This document shows, piece by piece, positions 35,586 to 44,102 of a stretch of DNA of 64,000 nucleotides; position 1 is the stretch's first letter, and each line of letters opens with the position of its first letter. The DNA is from Flavobacteriales bacterium (GTDB taxonomy: Bacteria; Bacteroidota; Bacteroidia; Flavobacteriales; Flavobacteriaceae), in NCBI GenBank assembly GCA_013205245.1, contig JABMNH010000038.1, positions 35,629 to 99,628 of the forward strand, in the 5' to 3' direction. Position numbers and translations under genes: made by a program. The notes below the pieces were generated by a model. The model saw only the letters and a program-made list of their open reading frames with translations, ran no database searches and had not been told where the DNA came from.

Positions 35586-36593
35586 ATGAAAATTATTGTG
35601 CCAATGGCGGGAATCGGTTCAAGATTACGCCCTCATACTTTAACAATTCCCAAACCCTTGACAAAAATTGCAGGAAAGCCAATCGTTCAGCGCTTGGTAG
35701 AAGATATTGCCAAGGTTGTAAATCAAGATATCGAAGAAATTGTATTTATTATAGGCCCTACGTTTCCTAAAGATACTGAGAAAAATTTGTTGCAAATCGC
35801 CAAGACCTTAAAAACAAAAGGCACAGTGTGCGTTCAAGAAAAAGCTTTGGGTACGGCTCATGCCATTTATTGTGCCAAAGAAGCTCTAAATGGCCCTTGT
35901 GTTGTCGCTTTCGCGGACACTCTTTTTAAAGCAGATTTCACGCTAGACGGCCAAGCCGATGGTGCTATTTGGGTAAAACAAGTTGAAGATCCAAGTGCTT
36001 TTGGTGTCATAAAATTAAAGGATGGCATTATTACAGATTTTGTTGAAAAACCCACAGAATTTGTATCAGATTTAGCCATTATTGGTATTTATTATTTCAA
36101 AGAAGCCGAACGCTTACGCGATGAAATTAAGCATTTAATAGATAATGATTTAAAAGAACACGGCGAATTTCAACTCACAAATGCTTTGGAGAGTTTAAAA
36201 CAAAAAGGTTTAAAATTTGTTCCTGGACAGGTGAACGCTTGGATGGATTGTGGCAACAAACCCATAACGGTAGCTACCAATTCTAGTGTTTTGAATTTTG
36301 CTCAAAAAGATGGCGAAGATTTGGTAGACCCAAGTGTTAAAAAGATAAATTCTACTATTATTCAGCCTTGTTATATTGGTAAAAATGTGCAATTAATAAA
36401 CGCGACAATAGGGCCAAATGTGTCTTTGGGTGCAAATAGCATTGTAGAAAACGCCACTATTACAGAGTCATTAATTCAAGATAATGCGCATATAAGCAAC
36501 GTGTCTTTAAACCAAGCAATGATTGGCAATAATGTGGTTTTTAATGGCCATTTTACATCGGTTAGTTTGGGTGATTATTCTGTTTTAGAATAG
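35586..36593 (+). CDS. Sugar-phosphate nucleotidyltransferase
   Basis: This 335-residue GT-A-fold nucleotidyltransferase makes an NDP-sugar from a sugar-1-phosphate. The N-terminus IVPMAGIGSRLRPHTLTIPK is the pyrophosphorylase signature (G-x-G-x-R-x9-PK). KALGTAHAIYCAKEAL (about residue 85), VAFADTLF and the EKP segment FVEKPTEF follow. The C-terminus has a left-handed beta-helix-like stretch (IGKNVQLINATIGPNVSLGA). The substrate, glucose, mannose or another sugar, is not fixed by the sequence. The promoter position rules out starts upstream of ATG 35586. Confidence 0.88.
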   Translation: MKIIVPMAGIGSRLRPHTLTIPKPLTKIAGKPIVQRLVEDIAKVVNQDIEEIVFIIGPTFPKDTEKNLLQIAKTLKTKGTVCVQEKALGTAHAIYCAKEALNGPCVVAFADTLFKADFTLDGQADGAIWVKQVEDPSAFGVIKLKDGIITDFVEKPTEFVSDLAIIGIYYFKEAERLRDEIKHLIDNDLKEHGEFQLTNALESLKQKGLKFVPGQVNAWMDCGNKPITVATNSSVLNFAQKDGEDLVDPSVKKINSTIIQPCYIGKNVQLINATIGPNVSLGANSIVENATITESLIQDNAHISNVSLNQAMIGNNVVFNGHFTSVSLGDYSVLE

Positions 36594-36626
36594 TAAAAAA
36601 TAAATATTGAGCATATAAATTTTTAG

Positions 36627-37553
36627 ATGAAACAGCTAGGTCTTTTTTTTGTGTTGGTTTTTTTAGGATGTTATCCTGTAGAAATATACGCTCAAAAAGA
36701 ACTGTCAGAACCCGATAGATTAACCTTTGAAACGGCATTTTTTGAAGCGCTACAGCAAAAAGCAATCGAAAATTACGACAAAGCAATCAGCGCTTTAGAA
36801 GTATGTCAATCTATTGACAGCACTAATGTGAGCGTGCAATTTGAACTTTCAAAGAATTTTTTCTGGCTCAAAAATTATTTTGAAGCCAAGCAGATTCTTA
36901 GCAAAGCCTTAAACAAAGAACCTCAAAATATTTGGCTCTTAGAACATGCTAAAAATATTGCGATAGCACAAAATAATTATACTGAGGCTTTGGTATATCA
37001 ACAAAAAATAGTGGCTATTAATCCTACTAAAAAAATTGGCTTATTAAATCTGTATTTAGCGCTTAATGACAAGCCAAAAGTTTCTGAGCTGTTAGCTGTT
37101 TTAGAAAAAGAGCAAGGCTTAAATTCAAGATTAAAACAAATAAAAAACGCGCTTTTAAAACCAACAATAAGTAAAAAGGATGGTGTTGAAACAGAAACTC
37201 TTTTATCGTTAGAAGATTTAAAATCGGCATATAATGCCAACAAAGATTTTCAAATTTTAAAAAAGATTTTAATTTTAGAATCAGATCAAAAAGATTATAA
37301 AAATCTGTTAGAGGATGCCACAAATGGCTTGGAATTATTCCCTTCGCAAACGTCTTTATATCTGTTTGCAGCCCAAGCGGGTAATGCCCTGAAAATGTAT
37401 AAAACCGCTTTAGAACATTTAGACAACGGCATCGATTTTGTGATAGATAAACAAACTCAAAAAGAATATTATTTGGCTTATAGCGTTAGTTATAACGGAT
37501 TAAATAAGCAACAAAAAGCCGCTTATTATAAAAAACGCGCTGAGCAACTTTAA
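36627..37553 (+). CDS. Secreted TPR-repeat protein
   Basis: This 308-residue protein has a signal peptide with a possible lipobox-like cysteine (VFLGCYPVEIYAQ, about residues 10-22). Helical repeats of TPR type follow, for example ENYDKAISALEVCQSIDSTN, NYFEAKQILSKALNKEPQN and NNYTEALVYQQKIVAINPT, with more near the C-terminus. TPR arrays serve as protein-binding scaffolds; the periplasmic partner is unknown. It is followed 8 bp later by the DUF4292 gene and then an EnvC-like gene, so the three likely form an envelope-maintenance operon. Confidence 0.85.
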   Translation: MKQLGLFFVLVFLGCYPVEIYAQKELSEPDRLTFETAFFEALQQKAIENYDKAISALEVCQSIDSTNVSVQFELSKNFFWLKNYFEAKQILSKALNKEPQNIWLLEHAKNIAIAQNNYTEALVYQQKIVAINPTKKIGLLNLYLALNDKPKVSELLAVLEKEQGLNSRLKQIKNALLKPTISKKDGVETETLLSLEDLKSAYNANKDFQILKKILILESDQKDYKNLLEDATNGLELFPSQTSLYLFAAQAGNALKMYKTALEHLDNGIDFVIDKQTQKEYYLAYSVSYNGLNKQQKAAYYKKRAEQL

Positions 37554-37561
37554 AAAAACAT

Positions 37562-38338
37562 ATGACAAAAAAGATATTCGTAGCCTTATTTTTTATCAGT
37601 TTTCTTTTATCCTGTAAAAGCACGTCTGTTGCCATAAAAAAAACAACGGTTAAACCTTTAACTACAGAACAGGTTTTAGACAATCAATTTAAAGCGAGCG
37701 TCAATGCCAATACCATTAATGCCAAAATAAAAGTCAAATATATTACGGCTAAAAAAACGCAAAACATCACGGCAAAATTGCGTTTAGAAAAAGACAGCGC
37801 TATTTGGATTAGCCTCACAGCAATTGGGGGTATTCCCATTGCTAAAATACTGATACAGCCAAACCATGTTTTGTATTACGAAAAAGTAAATAAGACCTCT
37901 TTTGATGGTGATTTTTCATTGCTTAGTAAGTGGTTAAAAACCGATTTAAACTTTGATAAAATTCAGAATCTACTATTTGCCCAACCTGTAATTTCACTTT
38001 CTGCTAAAGAATTAATTCAGACCATTGATGCCAGCAGTTACCTGCTTAAAACAAAGAAAAAAATGGGAAACAAAAAAGCTGCTTTTTGGATTAATCCCAT
38101 TAATTTTAAATTGAACAAACAAGAATTTTCTAAAAACAAAAACGCGTTTCTAAGTTTTAGTTATTTAGGATTTGATACCACAACATCCGATTTTTATCCT
38201 AATAAAATAAACATTGTTGCGCAAAATAAAAAAGAGCGCATTAAAATAGAGTTAAATTACAGATCAATAAAATTCGACAACCCTATTAGCTTTCCTTTTA
38301 GCATTCCAAAAGGCTATAAATCTTTAATAATTAAATGA
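37562..38338 (+). CDS. DUF4292 lipoprotein
   Basis: This 258-residue protein has a lipoprotein signal (FISFLLSCKST, Cys about residue 17) and a DUF4292 body of repeated beta strands (INAKIKVKYITAKKTQNITA, IWISLTAIGGIPIAKILIQ). This organisation is reminiscent of LolB/LolA-type half-barrels that handle lipoproteins, though that is fold analogy only. It is encoded between a TPR protein and an EnvC-like protein, an order conserved in flavobacteria. Its stop overlaps the next ATG (ATGA). Confidence 0.82.
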   Translation: MTKKIFVALFFISFLLSCKSTSVAIKKTTVKPLTTEQVLDNQFKASVNANTINAKIKVKYITAKKTQNITAKLRLEKDSAIWISLTAIGGIPIAKILIQPNHVLYYEKVNKTSFDGDFSLLSKWLKTDLNFDKIQNLLFAQPVISLSAKELIQTIDASSYLLKTKKKMGNKKAAFWINPINFKLNKQEFSKNKNAFLSFSYLGFDTTTSDFYPNKINIVAQNKKERIKIELNYRSIKFDNPISFPFSIPKGYKSLIIK

Positions 38339-39549
38339 TTTTTAATAAAAAATACCGCTTTTTTGTAAAACCCTTTTTTATAGGGATGTTGGTCTTGTTT
38401 TCAAATGTTAGTCAAGCTCAAACTAAAAAAGAATTAGAGATAAAAAGACATCAGTTAAAAGAAGAAATAAAGCAGATAAATCATTTATTAATTAAGACCA
38501 AAACCAAAGAAAAAAACATTCTGTCTCAAGTAACCGATTTAGATAAACGCATAAAAACACGCGAAAAACTTTTAAACACTATCAATTTAGAAACCAAATT
38601 ATTGTCGTCTGAAATAACTGATAACGAAAAGAAAATCTCTGATCTTGAGAAATCGTTACAACAATTAAAAGATGATTATGCGGCAATGGTAGTGAAATCG
38701 TATAAAAGTAAATCTAAAGAAAATAGAATGCTTTTTGTGGTGTCTTCGACAGATTTTACCCAAGCTTATAACAGGCTAAAATACATGAAACAATACACGT
38801 CTTACCGCAGACGACAAGGGGAAGAAATAGCCGTTCAAACCAATAAAATAATTCAGTATAACACTACTCTTCAATTTAAAAAAGAGTCAAAAGACACGCT
38901 TCTTATTGAGACGCAAAAAGAGCAAGACAGTATAAAAGTAGAAAAGGTAAATCAGAAAAAACTAATAACTCAAATCAAGAAAAGAGAAAAAAAATATTTG
39001 GCTGATATTCGCAAAAAGCAAAAAGAAGAACGCGATTTAAACCGTAAAATAGAAAAACTTATTCGCGATGCCATCGCTGCAAGCAACAAAACTGGATCGT
39101 CATTTAAATTAACTGCAGAAGCCAAAGCTTTAGCGGCAGAATTTATTGCCAATCAAGGAAATTTGCCATGGCCTGTTGAAAAAGGTTTGGTGGTTTTGGG
39201 CTATGGCACACAGCCACATCCCATTGTAAAATCGGCTACAATTCAAAGTAATGGCGTGAGAATAGCGACCGAAAAAGGCGCTTATGCGCGCTCCGTTTTT
39301 AACGGAAAAGTGTTGGCTATTCAACTTATTCCTGGGGGACAAAAAGCCGTATTAATTCAGCACGGAAATTACATTAGTGTTTATAAAAACCTAGATATTG
39401 TTATTGTTTCAAAAGGTCAGAGCGTTACTACAAAACAAAATATTGGTACCGTTCATACAGATAGTTCAACAGGTAAAACCATTCTGGCTTTTGTGCTTTT
39501 TAAGGAAGTAAAAACAGTAAATCCAGCTTTGTGGATTTATAAAATGTAG
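38335..39549 (+). CDS. EnvC-like murein hydrolase activator (M23 domain)
   Basis: This 404-residue periplasmic protein has a signal peptide (about 1-26, ending SQAQ) and a long coiled coil (about 30-260, rich in K/E/Q heptads). The C-terminal LytM/M23 domain (about 290-400) has NGVRIATEKGAYARSVFNGK and VLIQHGNYISVYKNL. The first metal-binding motif HxxxD is absent, replaced by NGVRIATEKG, so it is probably a non-catalytic activator of amidases like EnvC rather than a peptidase. The start overlaps the DUF4292 stop by 4 bp. Confidence 0.9.
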   Translation: MIFNKKYRFFVKPFFIGMLVLFSNVSQAQTKKELEIKRHQLKEEIKQINHLLIKTKTKEKNILSQVTDLDKRIKTREKLLNTINLETKLLSSEITDNEKKISDLEKSLQQLKDDYAAMVVKSYKSKSKENRMLFVVSSTDFTQAYNRLKYMKQYTSYRRRQGEEIAVQTNKIIQYNTTLQFKKESKDTLLIETQKEQDSIKVEKVNQKKLITQIKKREKKYLADIRKKQKEERDLNRKIEKLIRDAIAASNKTGSSFKLTAEAKALAAEFIANQGNLPWPVEKGLVVLGYGTQPHPIVKSATIQSNGVRIATEKGAYARSVFNGKVLAIQLIPGGQKAVLIQHGNYISVYKNLDIVIVSKGQSVTTKQNIGTVHTDSSTGKTILAFVLFKEVKTVNPALWIYKM

Positions 39550-39552
39550 TGA

Positions 39553-40062
39553 CTACTCAAACAAAGCCTTAAGTTCTGTAGCTTCTGAGGGTTTCATTCT
39601 TCCTGACAAAACCAAACTCAATTGTTTACGGCGTAAAGCGCCTTCGTAACGTTCTTTTTCAAGATCTGTTTCGGGTACAATTTGTGAAATTTTAACTGGT
39701 TTTCCTGTTTTATCGACAGCCACAAAAGTATAAATGGCTTCATTCACTTTTGTGCTTTCGCCAGACGCTCTATCTTCAATCCAAACATCAAGATAAATTT
39801 CCATAGAGGAGTTAAAAACACGAGACACTTTTGCTTGAATTGTTACCACGCTTCCTACAGGAATGGCTTTAGAAAATACCACATGGTTTACAGAGGCTGT
39901 TACCACAATACGCCTTGAATGACGTTGTGCAGCAATGCTAGAAGCGCGGTCCATACGGGCTAAAAGTTCGCCACCAAATAGGTTGTCAAGCGGATTGGTT
40001 TCGCCCGGAAGCACCATGTCTGTTAAAGTGGTTAGCGAGTCTTTTGGGGTTTTAGATTCCAT
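39553..40062 (-). CDS. Hotdog-fold acyl-CoA thioesterase
   Basis: This 169-residue protein matches YciA/BACH-type acyl-CoA thioesterases, which hydrolyse acyl-CoA to free acid and CoA. The segment DMVLPGETNPLDNLFGGELL (about residues 15-34) and the later SIAAQRHSRRIVVTASVNHVVF are typical. SVVTIQAKVSRVFNSSMEIY forms the hotdog strands. It converges on the EnvC-like gene with 3 bp between stops. A -7 element is seen on the minus strand at 40085-40092. Confidence 0.88.
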   Translation of the reverse strand: MESKTPKDSLTTLTDMVLPGETNPLDNLFGGELLARMDRASSIAAQRHSRRIVVTASVNHVVFSKAIPVGSVVTIQAKVSRVFNSSMEIYLDVWIEDRASGESTKVNEAIYTFVAVDKTGKPVKISQIVPETDLEKERYEGALRRKQLSLVLSGRMKPSEATELKALFE

Positions 40063-40084
40063 ATAAATAGCGTTAACAACTAAC

Positions 40085-40092
40085 CAAAATTA
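40085..40092 (-). promoter_or_regulatory. Probable -7 element (TAATTTTG, minus strand) for the thioesterase gene
   Basis: CAAAATTA on the plus strand gives TAATTTTG on the minus strand, 23 bp before ATG 40062. Confidence 0.4.
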
Positions 40093-40123
40093 GTCGATGT
40101 GATAAGTGTTTTAAATTAAAATA

Positions 40124-41017
40124 TTATTGTTTTTTTACCAACAACCACGCATCCTCATCTTGGGTTGCTCTTATTTTATAAAGCTCTTTTGTAGCTTCTT
40201 GTTTTGTAGGGTAACTGCCAAAAACGACTTGCGTTAATTGCCATTTATTTTTACCAATTATCGCTGCATCAAAACCTTTAACTTTGAGTTCTTTTAATTT
40301 CTTTTCGGCATTTAAAGGTTCTCTAAAAGCCCCTGCAACTACATAAAAATTATTTGAAATATAAGTATTATGAAGCGTTATGCTTGGCAGCGGATTGCTA
40401 ATAGTAAAAGTAGCTGATTGTATTTTATTCTGAACTTCTTGTTGTTGTTCTTGCGCAAACTGCACTTGCTGATTTAGTTTATATTCTTGATAAAATTTAT
40501 TGCCAAATCCAATGGTTGACAGGCCTAAAACAAAAACAGCGGCATATTTTAAATACGGCCTTGTTTGATGATTTAAAGCAATTACTGGCACTTGCTCTTT
40601 ACCAACCTTGTTGGCAACAAGAGGGCTCAATCCGTAAGATGCTGTTAAATAATTGACTTTTCTTTGCGGATCAAAAACAATTTTTTTATCAACATTTAGC
40701 GTAAAACTGCCAATTTTATCAAGTTCAAAAAGGTGGTTGGTTTCCAATTCTTTTTGCCAATCTGTAACGGTATTTTTAATTTTGTTTGAAGCGTCGGTGT
40801 AAGAAATATTTTCAGCTTTAGCGATGTAATTTGCCAACAATCCATCATTATGAGTCAAGTTTGCATTAAAAGATATGGCTTTACTTGGCGGATAAAAAGT
40901 GTTGTTTTGCGCGTTAAAAACAGTCGATTTTAAAGTTGTTACAAATCCCCCAAATTCGGGTACAATAACACATTCGTATCTGTATAATAAATCGCTTATG
41001 TAAGTGGCTAATTCCAT
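40124..41017 (-). CDS. HU-like (CCDC81-type) N-domain protein with C-terminal SPOR domain
   Basis: This 297-residue protein has an N-terminal bacterial CCDC81/HU-like domain (about 1-75: CVIVPEFGGFVTTLKS, ISFNANLTHNDGLLANYIAK) and a second HU-like segment. One membrane helix follows (about residues 145-162, LKYAAVFVLGLSTIGFGNKF). The periplasmic linker leads to a SPOR domain (about 217-295: FYVVAGAFREPLNAEKKLKE). SPOR domains bind denuded peptidoglycan at division sites. ATG 41017 is chosen because the TTG at 41026 falls inside a -7 promoter element. Confidence 0.88.
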   Translation of the reverse strand: MELATYISDLLYRYECVIVPEFGGFVTTLKSTVFNAQNNTFYPPSKAISFNANLTHNDGLLANYIAKAENISYTDASNKIKNTVTDWQKELETNHLFELDKIGSFTLNVDKKIVFDPQRKVNYLTASYGLSPLVANKVGKEQVPVIALNHQTRPYLKYAAVFVLGLSTIGFGNKFYQEYKLNQQVQFAQEQQQEVQNKIQSATFTISNPLPSITLHNTYISNNFYVVAGAFREPLNAEKKLKELKVKGFDAAIIGKNKWQLTQVVFGSYPTKQEATKELYKIRATQDEDAWLLVKKQ

Positions 41018-41023
41018 CGAAAA

Positions 41024-41031
41024 CAAATGTA
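41024..41031 (-). promoter_or_regulatory. -7 element (TACATTTG, minus strand) directly before the SPOR gene
   Basis: CAAATGTA on the plus strand gives TACATTTG on the minus strand. It ends 7 bp before ATG 41017, so the mRNA would be leaderless or nearly so. Confidence 0.5.
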
Positions 41032-41112
41032 AAAAATTACATCCACAAATTAAAACTCCACCCGTTTTTTTATTAACAATTCTTACTATCTTAGAGCTTT
41101 ATAACATTTTTT

Positions 41113-42213
41113 ATGTCTAAAAACGATTTGCTTTATTATTTGGCGCTTCAAAAGGCCGATGGTGTTGGCGCTATAAATGCTAAAAAACTACTGACGCATT
41201 GTGGCGATGTGCAAACTATTTTTGAAGAAAAAGGGTCTAAATTGTCAAAAATATCGGGCATTGGATCTTATGTTGTAAAATCACTAAAAGATAAAACCCT
41301 CTTTGATCAAGCCGAAAAAGAGTTGGCTTATATCGATAAAAACAACATCAGCTACCAGCTTATTACAGATAAAAACTATCCCGATAAACTAAAACATTGC
41401 GCCGATGCGCCCATTGTTTTGTTTTCTAAAGGACATATAAATCTCAAAGATCGGAAGATAATTAGCATTGTTGGCACGCGAAATATTACAAATTATGGCA
41501 AAGAAGTTTTAGATACACTCATAGAAAGTTTGGTTATTTATAAGCCCATTATTGTAAGTGGTCTGGCTTATGGTGTTGATATCTACGCCCATAAACTCGC
41601 CGTAAAACACCAATTGCAAACAGTGGCTGTTTTGGCGCACGGATTAGATAAAATCTACCCATCGGTTCATAGCAAAGTGGCTTCTCAAATGCAGGAGAAC
41701 GGCGGTTTAATCACTGAGTTCTGGTCGGGATCTAATCCCGAAAAGGAAAATTTTGTTAAACGCAATCGCATTATTGCAGGATTATCTGAAGCGACAATCG
41801 TTATAGAATCGGCTGCAAAAGGAGGCTCTTTAATAACTGCCGATTTGGCTAATTCTTATAACCGCGATGTGTTTGCCGTGCCCGGAAAATTATCTGACAC
41901 CTATAGCAAAGGTTGCAATAATCTTATAAAAACAAATCGCGCTTCGCTTTATACTTCGGTAGCCGATTTGGCATATCTGTTAAATTGGGATAAAGAAATT
42001 TCTGTAAAGCCCATTCAAAAACAATTATTTGTAGAACTAGAAAAAGATGAAAAACCTATTTATAGTTTCTTAAATGAAAAAGGGAAACAGCAATTAGACC
42101 AAATTGCTTTGCATTGTAAACTGCCCATTCACAAAACAGTAACTGTGCTTTTTAATTTAGAAATGAAGGGCTTTGTAAAACCATTGCCGGGTAAATTATA
42201 CCAAGCTATTTAA
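41113..42213 (+). CDS. dprA: DNA-processing protein DprA
   Basis: DprA binds incoming single-stranded DNA and loads RecA during transformation. The 366-residue protein has an N-terminal helix-hairpin-helix/SAM-like region (about 1-70). The Rossmann-fold DNA_processg_A domain carries ISIVGTRNITNYGKEVL, IVSGLAYGVDIYAHKLA, FVKRNRIIAGLSEATIVIE and LITADLANSYNRDVFAVPG. A C-terminal winged-helix (DML1-like) domain covers about 300-366. Presence together with comEC supports natural competence in this organism. Confidence 0.95.
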   Translation: MSKNDLLYYLALQKADGVGAINAKKLLTHCGDVQTIFEEKGSKLSKISGIGSYVVKSLKDKTLFDQAEKELAYIDKNNISYQLITDKNYPDKLKHCADAPIVLFSKGHINLKDRKIISIVGTRNITNYGKEVLDTLIESLVIYKPIIVSGLAYGVDIYAHKLAVKHQLQTVAVLAHGLDKIYPSVHSKVASQMQENGGLITEFWSGSNPEKENFVKRNRIIAGLSEATIVIESAAKGGSLITADLANSYNRDVFAVPGKLSDTYSKGCNNLIKTNRASLYTSVADLAYLLNWDKEISVKPIQKQLFVELEKDEKPIYSFLNEKGKQQLDQIALHCKLPIHKTVTVLFNLEMKGFVKPLPGKLYQAI

Positions 42214-42325
42214 AATAAAATTTTCGTCAAGCCGTCTTTCCCTAAGGCAGACCATCGGGTATTTAGCCTGCTTCATTATGACTTTAGAACCAAAATTTGA
42301 AATTTTATTTTTTACCTCACCCTGA

Positions 42326-42394
42326 ACTGCGAAAAGCAGTTCCGACCTCTCCAAAGGAGAGGTAATAGCAGAAATGGCGATGCAGAGCATCGCG
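42326..42394. repeat. Cluster of three short hairpins, dispersed-repeat-like
   Basis: Three perfect inverted repeats stand in a row. GAACTGC/GCAGTTC is at 42326-42344, ACCTCTCC/GGAGAGGT at 42347-42365 with loop AAA, and CGATGC/GCATCG at 42380-42394 with loop AGA. The block is markedly GC-richer than its surroundings and sits between convergent genes. It resembles dispersed intergenic palindromes known in flavobacteria, but only one copy is here. Confidence 0.6.
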
Positions 42395-42401
42395 GCATTA
42401 T

Positions 42402-42755
42402 TTATATTAATTCTTTTTCTTTAAAGTAAAAAACTATGGCTTCTTTCATAAGAATGCTTTGCTCGCCAGGTTTTAAAAAAGGCAATTCTTCTTTAACCTT
42501 GTAATGTGGCCAACCATCTTCATCAAAATATTCAAACTCGTAATAGCCTAAAGGTTCAAGCAATCTACAAATAGCAATGTGCATCAAGTTTACATTGTCG
42601 TCTTTTTTAAATACCTGATGTCCTTTCCCCAATTCTTGAACACCAATTAAATAAATAATAGCATCTAAATCTGGTGTTTCACCATCTGTAAATTTCTCGG
42701 AAACAAGTTGCTTAACGGCATCAAAATCCTCTTTTAATTTTTCGTCTCTAGACAT
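42402..42755 (-). CDS. Conserved hypothetical cytoplasmic protein (117 aa)
   Basis: This 117-residue acidic soluble protein has no signal peptide or membrane segment. Recognisable features are LDAIIYLIGVQELGKGHQVF in the middle, a short aromatic/acidic segment GYYEFEYFDEDGWPHY (about residues 73-88), and a hydrophobic C-terminal helix EAIVFYFKEKELI. Closely similar small proteins occur across flavobacteria without an assigned function. It appears monocistronic. Confidence 0.7.
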   Translation of the reverse strand: MSRDEKLKEDFDAVKQLVSEKFTDGETPDLDAIIYLIGVQELGKGHQVFKKDDNVNLMHIAICRLLEPLGYYEFEYFDEDGWPHYKVKEELPFLKPGEQSILMKEAIVFYFKEKELI

Positions 42756-43212
42756 GTTTTTTCTTAAGCCAACAAAAGTAAGTCATTCTGTTGTGTTTGC
42801 CAATAGCGGGTTCTGTTTTATTTATATCTAACGTTATTGTTTTGAGCTTTTTACTTTACATAATTTTAAAAATCTGCGTTTTGGTGTTTTTTATTTTATT
42901 AAAAATAGCTTAAAACAAAGTCCTGATTTTGGTAAAAAAGAGCCAATTATTACCTATTTTATTTTCAAACTTATCTTTTATAACAAGTCTTAAGGGCTTA
43001 AAACAATCGTTTTATCATTTTTGTAAAAAATGCAAAAACTAGCGATTCCGCTAGACTGAAAACTACCTAAAAACGCTAGTTATTATCTAATTATTTTATT
43101 TAAATTTATAATAAAGAGACAATCCCCTGAATTTAAACCGAAAAGAAACTGATAAACATATTAAAAAGCGATTTATACATAACCATTATCCACTATTGAA
43201 AATGAAAAAAAT
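42756..43212. other. 457-bp AT-rich spacer without a recognisable gene
   Basis: No reading frame of convincing length or composition was found here. The only structure noted is CTAGCG in alternating orientation: AACTAGCG at 43037-43044, CGCTAG at 43049-43054 and CGCTAGTT at 43074-43081, which could form alternative small hairpins. No clean TTG/TAnnTTTG promoter was found before the next gene. Confidence 0.6.
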
Positions 43213-43938
43213 ATGAAAAAAATTACAATCATTTTATTATTGCTAATATCAACCAAGATTTATTCTCAAACAGAATATTACACTTCAGATGGAAAGAATA
43301 TTCTCACAAAAGCTGAACTTGATAAAATTAGTGAGGAAATAAAAACAAAGTATACCAAAATTATGAACAAAGAGATTTTTGTGAGCTTTGTCATAAAAGA
43401 AACAATGAAAAAAAATGACTCAATAATACATAAAATTACTTTTGACATAAAGGATAAAAAAACATATGATAATTTTAAAAAAGGAACTCTAAATCAATTA
43501 AAAAATAAAGAGTTTTCTAAGTTTAATATAAAAACCTTACTTGGAGAAAATTTTGATTCTGAAAAATTAAAAGGAAAACCCACAATGATAAATTTTTGGT
43601 TTACAAAATGCGCTCCTTGTATTGATGAAATGCCTGTTTTGAACGAAATTGCTGAAAAATATAAAGATGATTTTAATTTTATTGCAATAACATATGAATC
43701 AAAAGAAAATGTAGAACAGTTTTTAACAAAGCATCCTTTTAATTTTGAACATTTAATAAATGCTGAAAAATTTACAAATGAACTTGGTATTAATACATAC
43801 CCTAGGAATTTATTTCTAGACAGTAATAATATTCTGAGATTTATTGAAAATGGGATTACATACGTTGAAGATGAAAATGGAGAATTAATAATGGGATCCG
43901 GAGATGAAATTGTTAAAATTTTAGAAAAATTGAAATAA
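43213..43938 (+). CDS. TlpA-like secreted thioredoxin-fold protein
   Basis: This 241-residue protein has a signal peptide (about residues 1-18, LLLLISTKIYSQ) and a C-terminal AhpC/TSA-Redoxin domain. The active-site segment is NFWFTKCAPCIDEMPVL (CAPC, about residues 136-139), with the cis-proline loop at NTYPRNLFLD. Such TlpA/ResA proteins are periplasmic disulfide reductases. The N-terminal 110 residues are lysine-rich and unassigned. The gene is isolated and looks more A-rich in codon use than its neighbours. A 5-codon ATG frame (MKKI-stop) precedes it at 43202. Confidence 0.85.
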   Translation: MKKITIILLLLISTKIYSQTEYYTSDGKNILTKAELDKISEEIKTKYTKIMNKEIFVSFVIKETMKKNDSIIHKITFDIKDKKTYDNFKKGTLNQLKNKEFSKFNIKTLLGENFDSEKLKGKPTMINFWFTKCAPCIDEMPVLNEIAEKYKDDFNFIAITYESKENVEQFLTKHPFNFEHLINAEKFTNELGINTYPRNLFLDSNNILRFIENGITYVEDENGELIMGSGDEIVKILEKLK

Positions 43939-43976
43939 CAGTTAAAAGCCAATCCAAAAGTTTGATACCTACTTTC

Positions 43977-44009
43977 AACCCTCCTAGGTTTTAAAAACCT
44001 AGGAGGGTT
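43977..44009 (+). terminator. Strong hairpin plus T-run after the TlpA-like gene
   Basis: AACCCTCCTAGGTTTT (43977-43992) pairs with AAAACCTAGGAGGGTT (43994-44009). It is followed by TTTATTTTTTTT-like sequence, a good intrinsic terminator. A related imperfect hairpin (CTTCCTGAGTTT...AAACTCTAGAAG) follows at 44028-44052. Confidence 0.8.
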
Positions 44010-44077
44010 TATTTTTTTTAATAAAAAACTTCCTGAGTTTAAAACTCTAGAAGAAATTATATATAGCCTATATTTAT

Positions 44078-44085
44078 TACTTTTG
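44078..44085 (+). promoter_or_regulatory. Probable -7 element (TACTTTTG) for kbl
   Basis: TACTTTTG matches TAnnTTTG and lies 17 bp before ATG 44103. No clear -33 was found. Confidence 0.45.
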
Positions 44086-44102
44086 CATAAAATTCTATCC
44101 TT

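Noticed and set aside
37562..38338. Calling the DUF4292 lipoprotein LolB
   Set aside because: There is only a general half-barrel resemblance and no LolB signature; the DUF name is the safer call.
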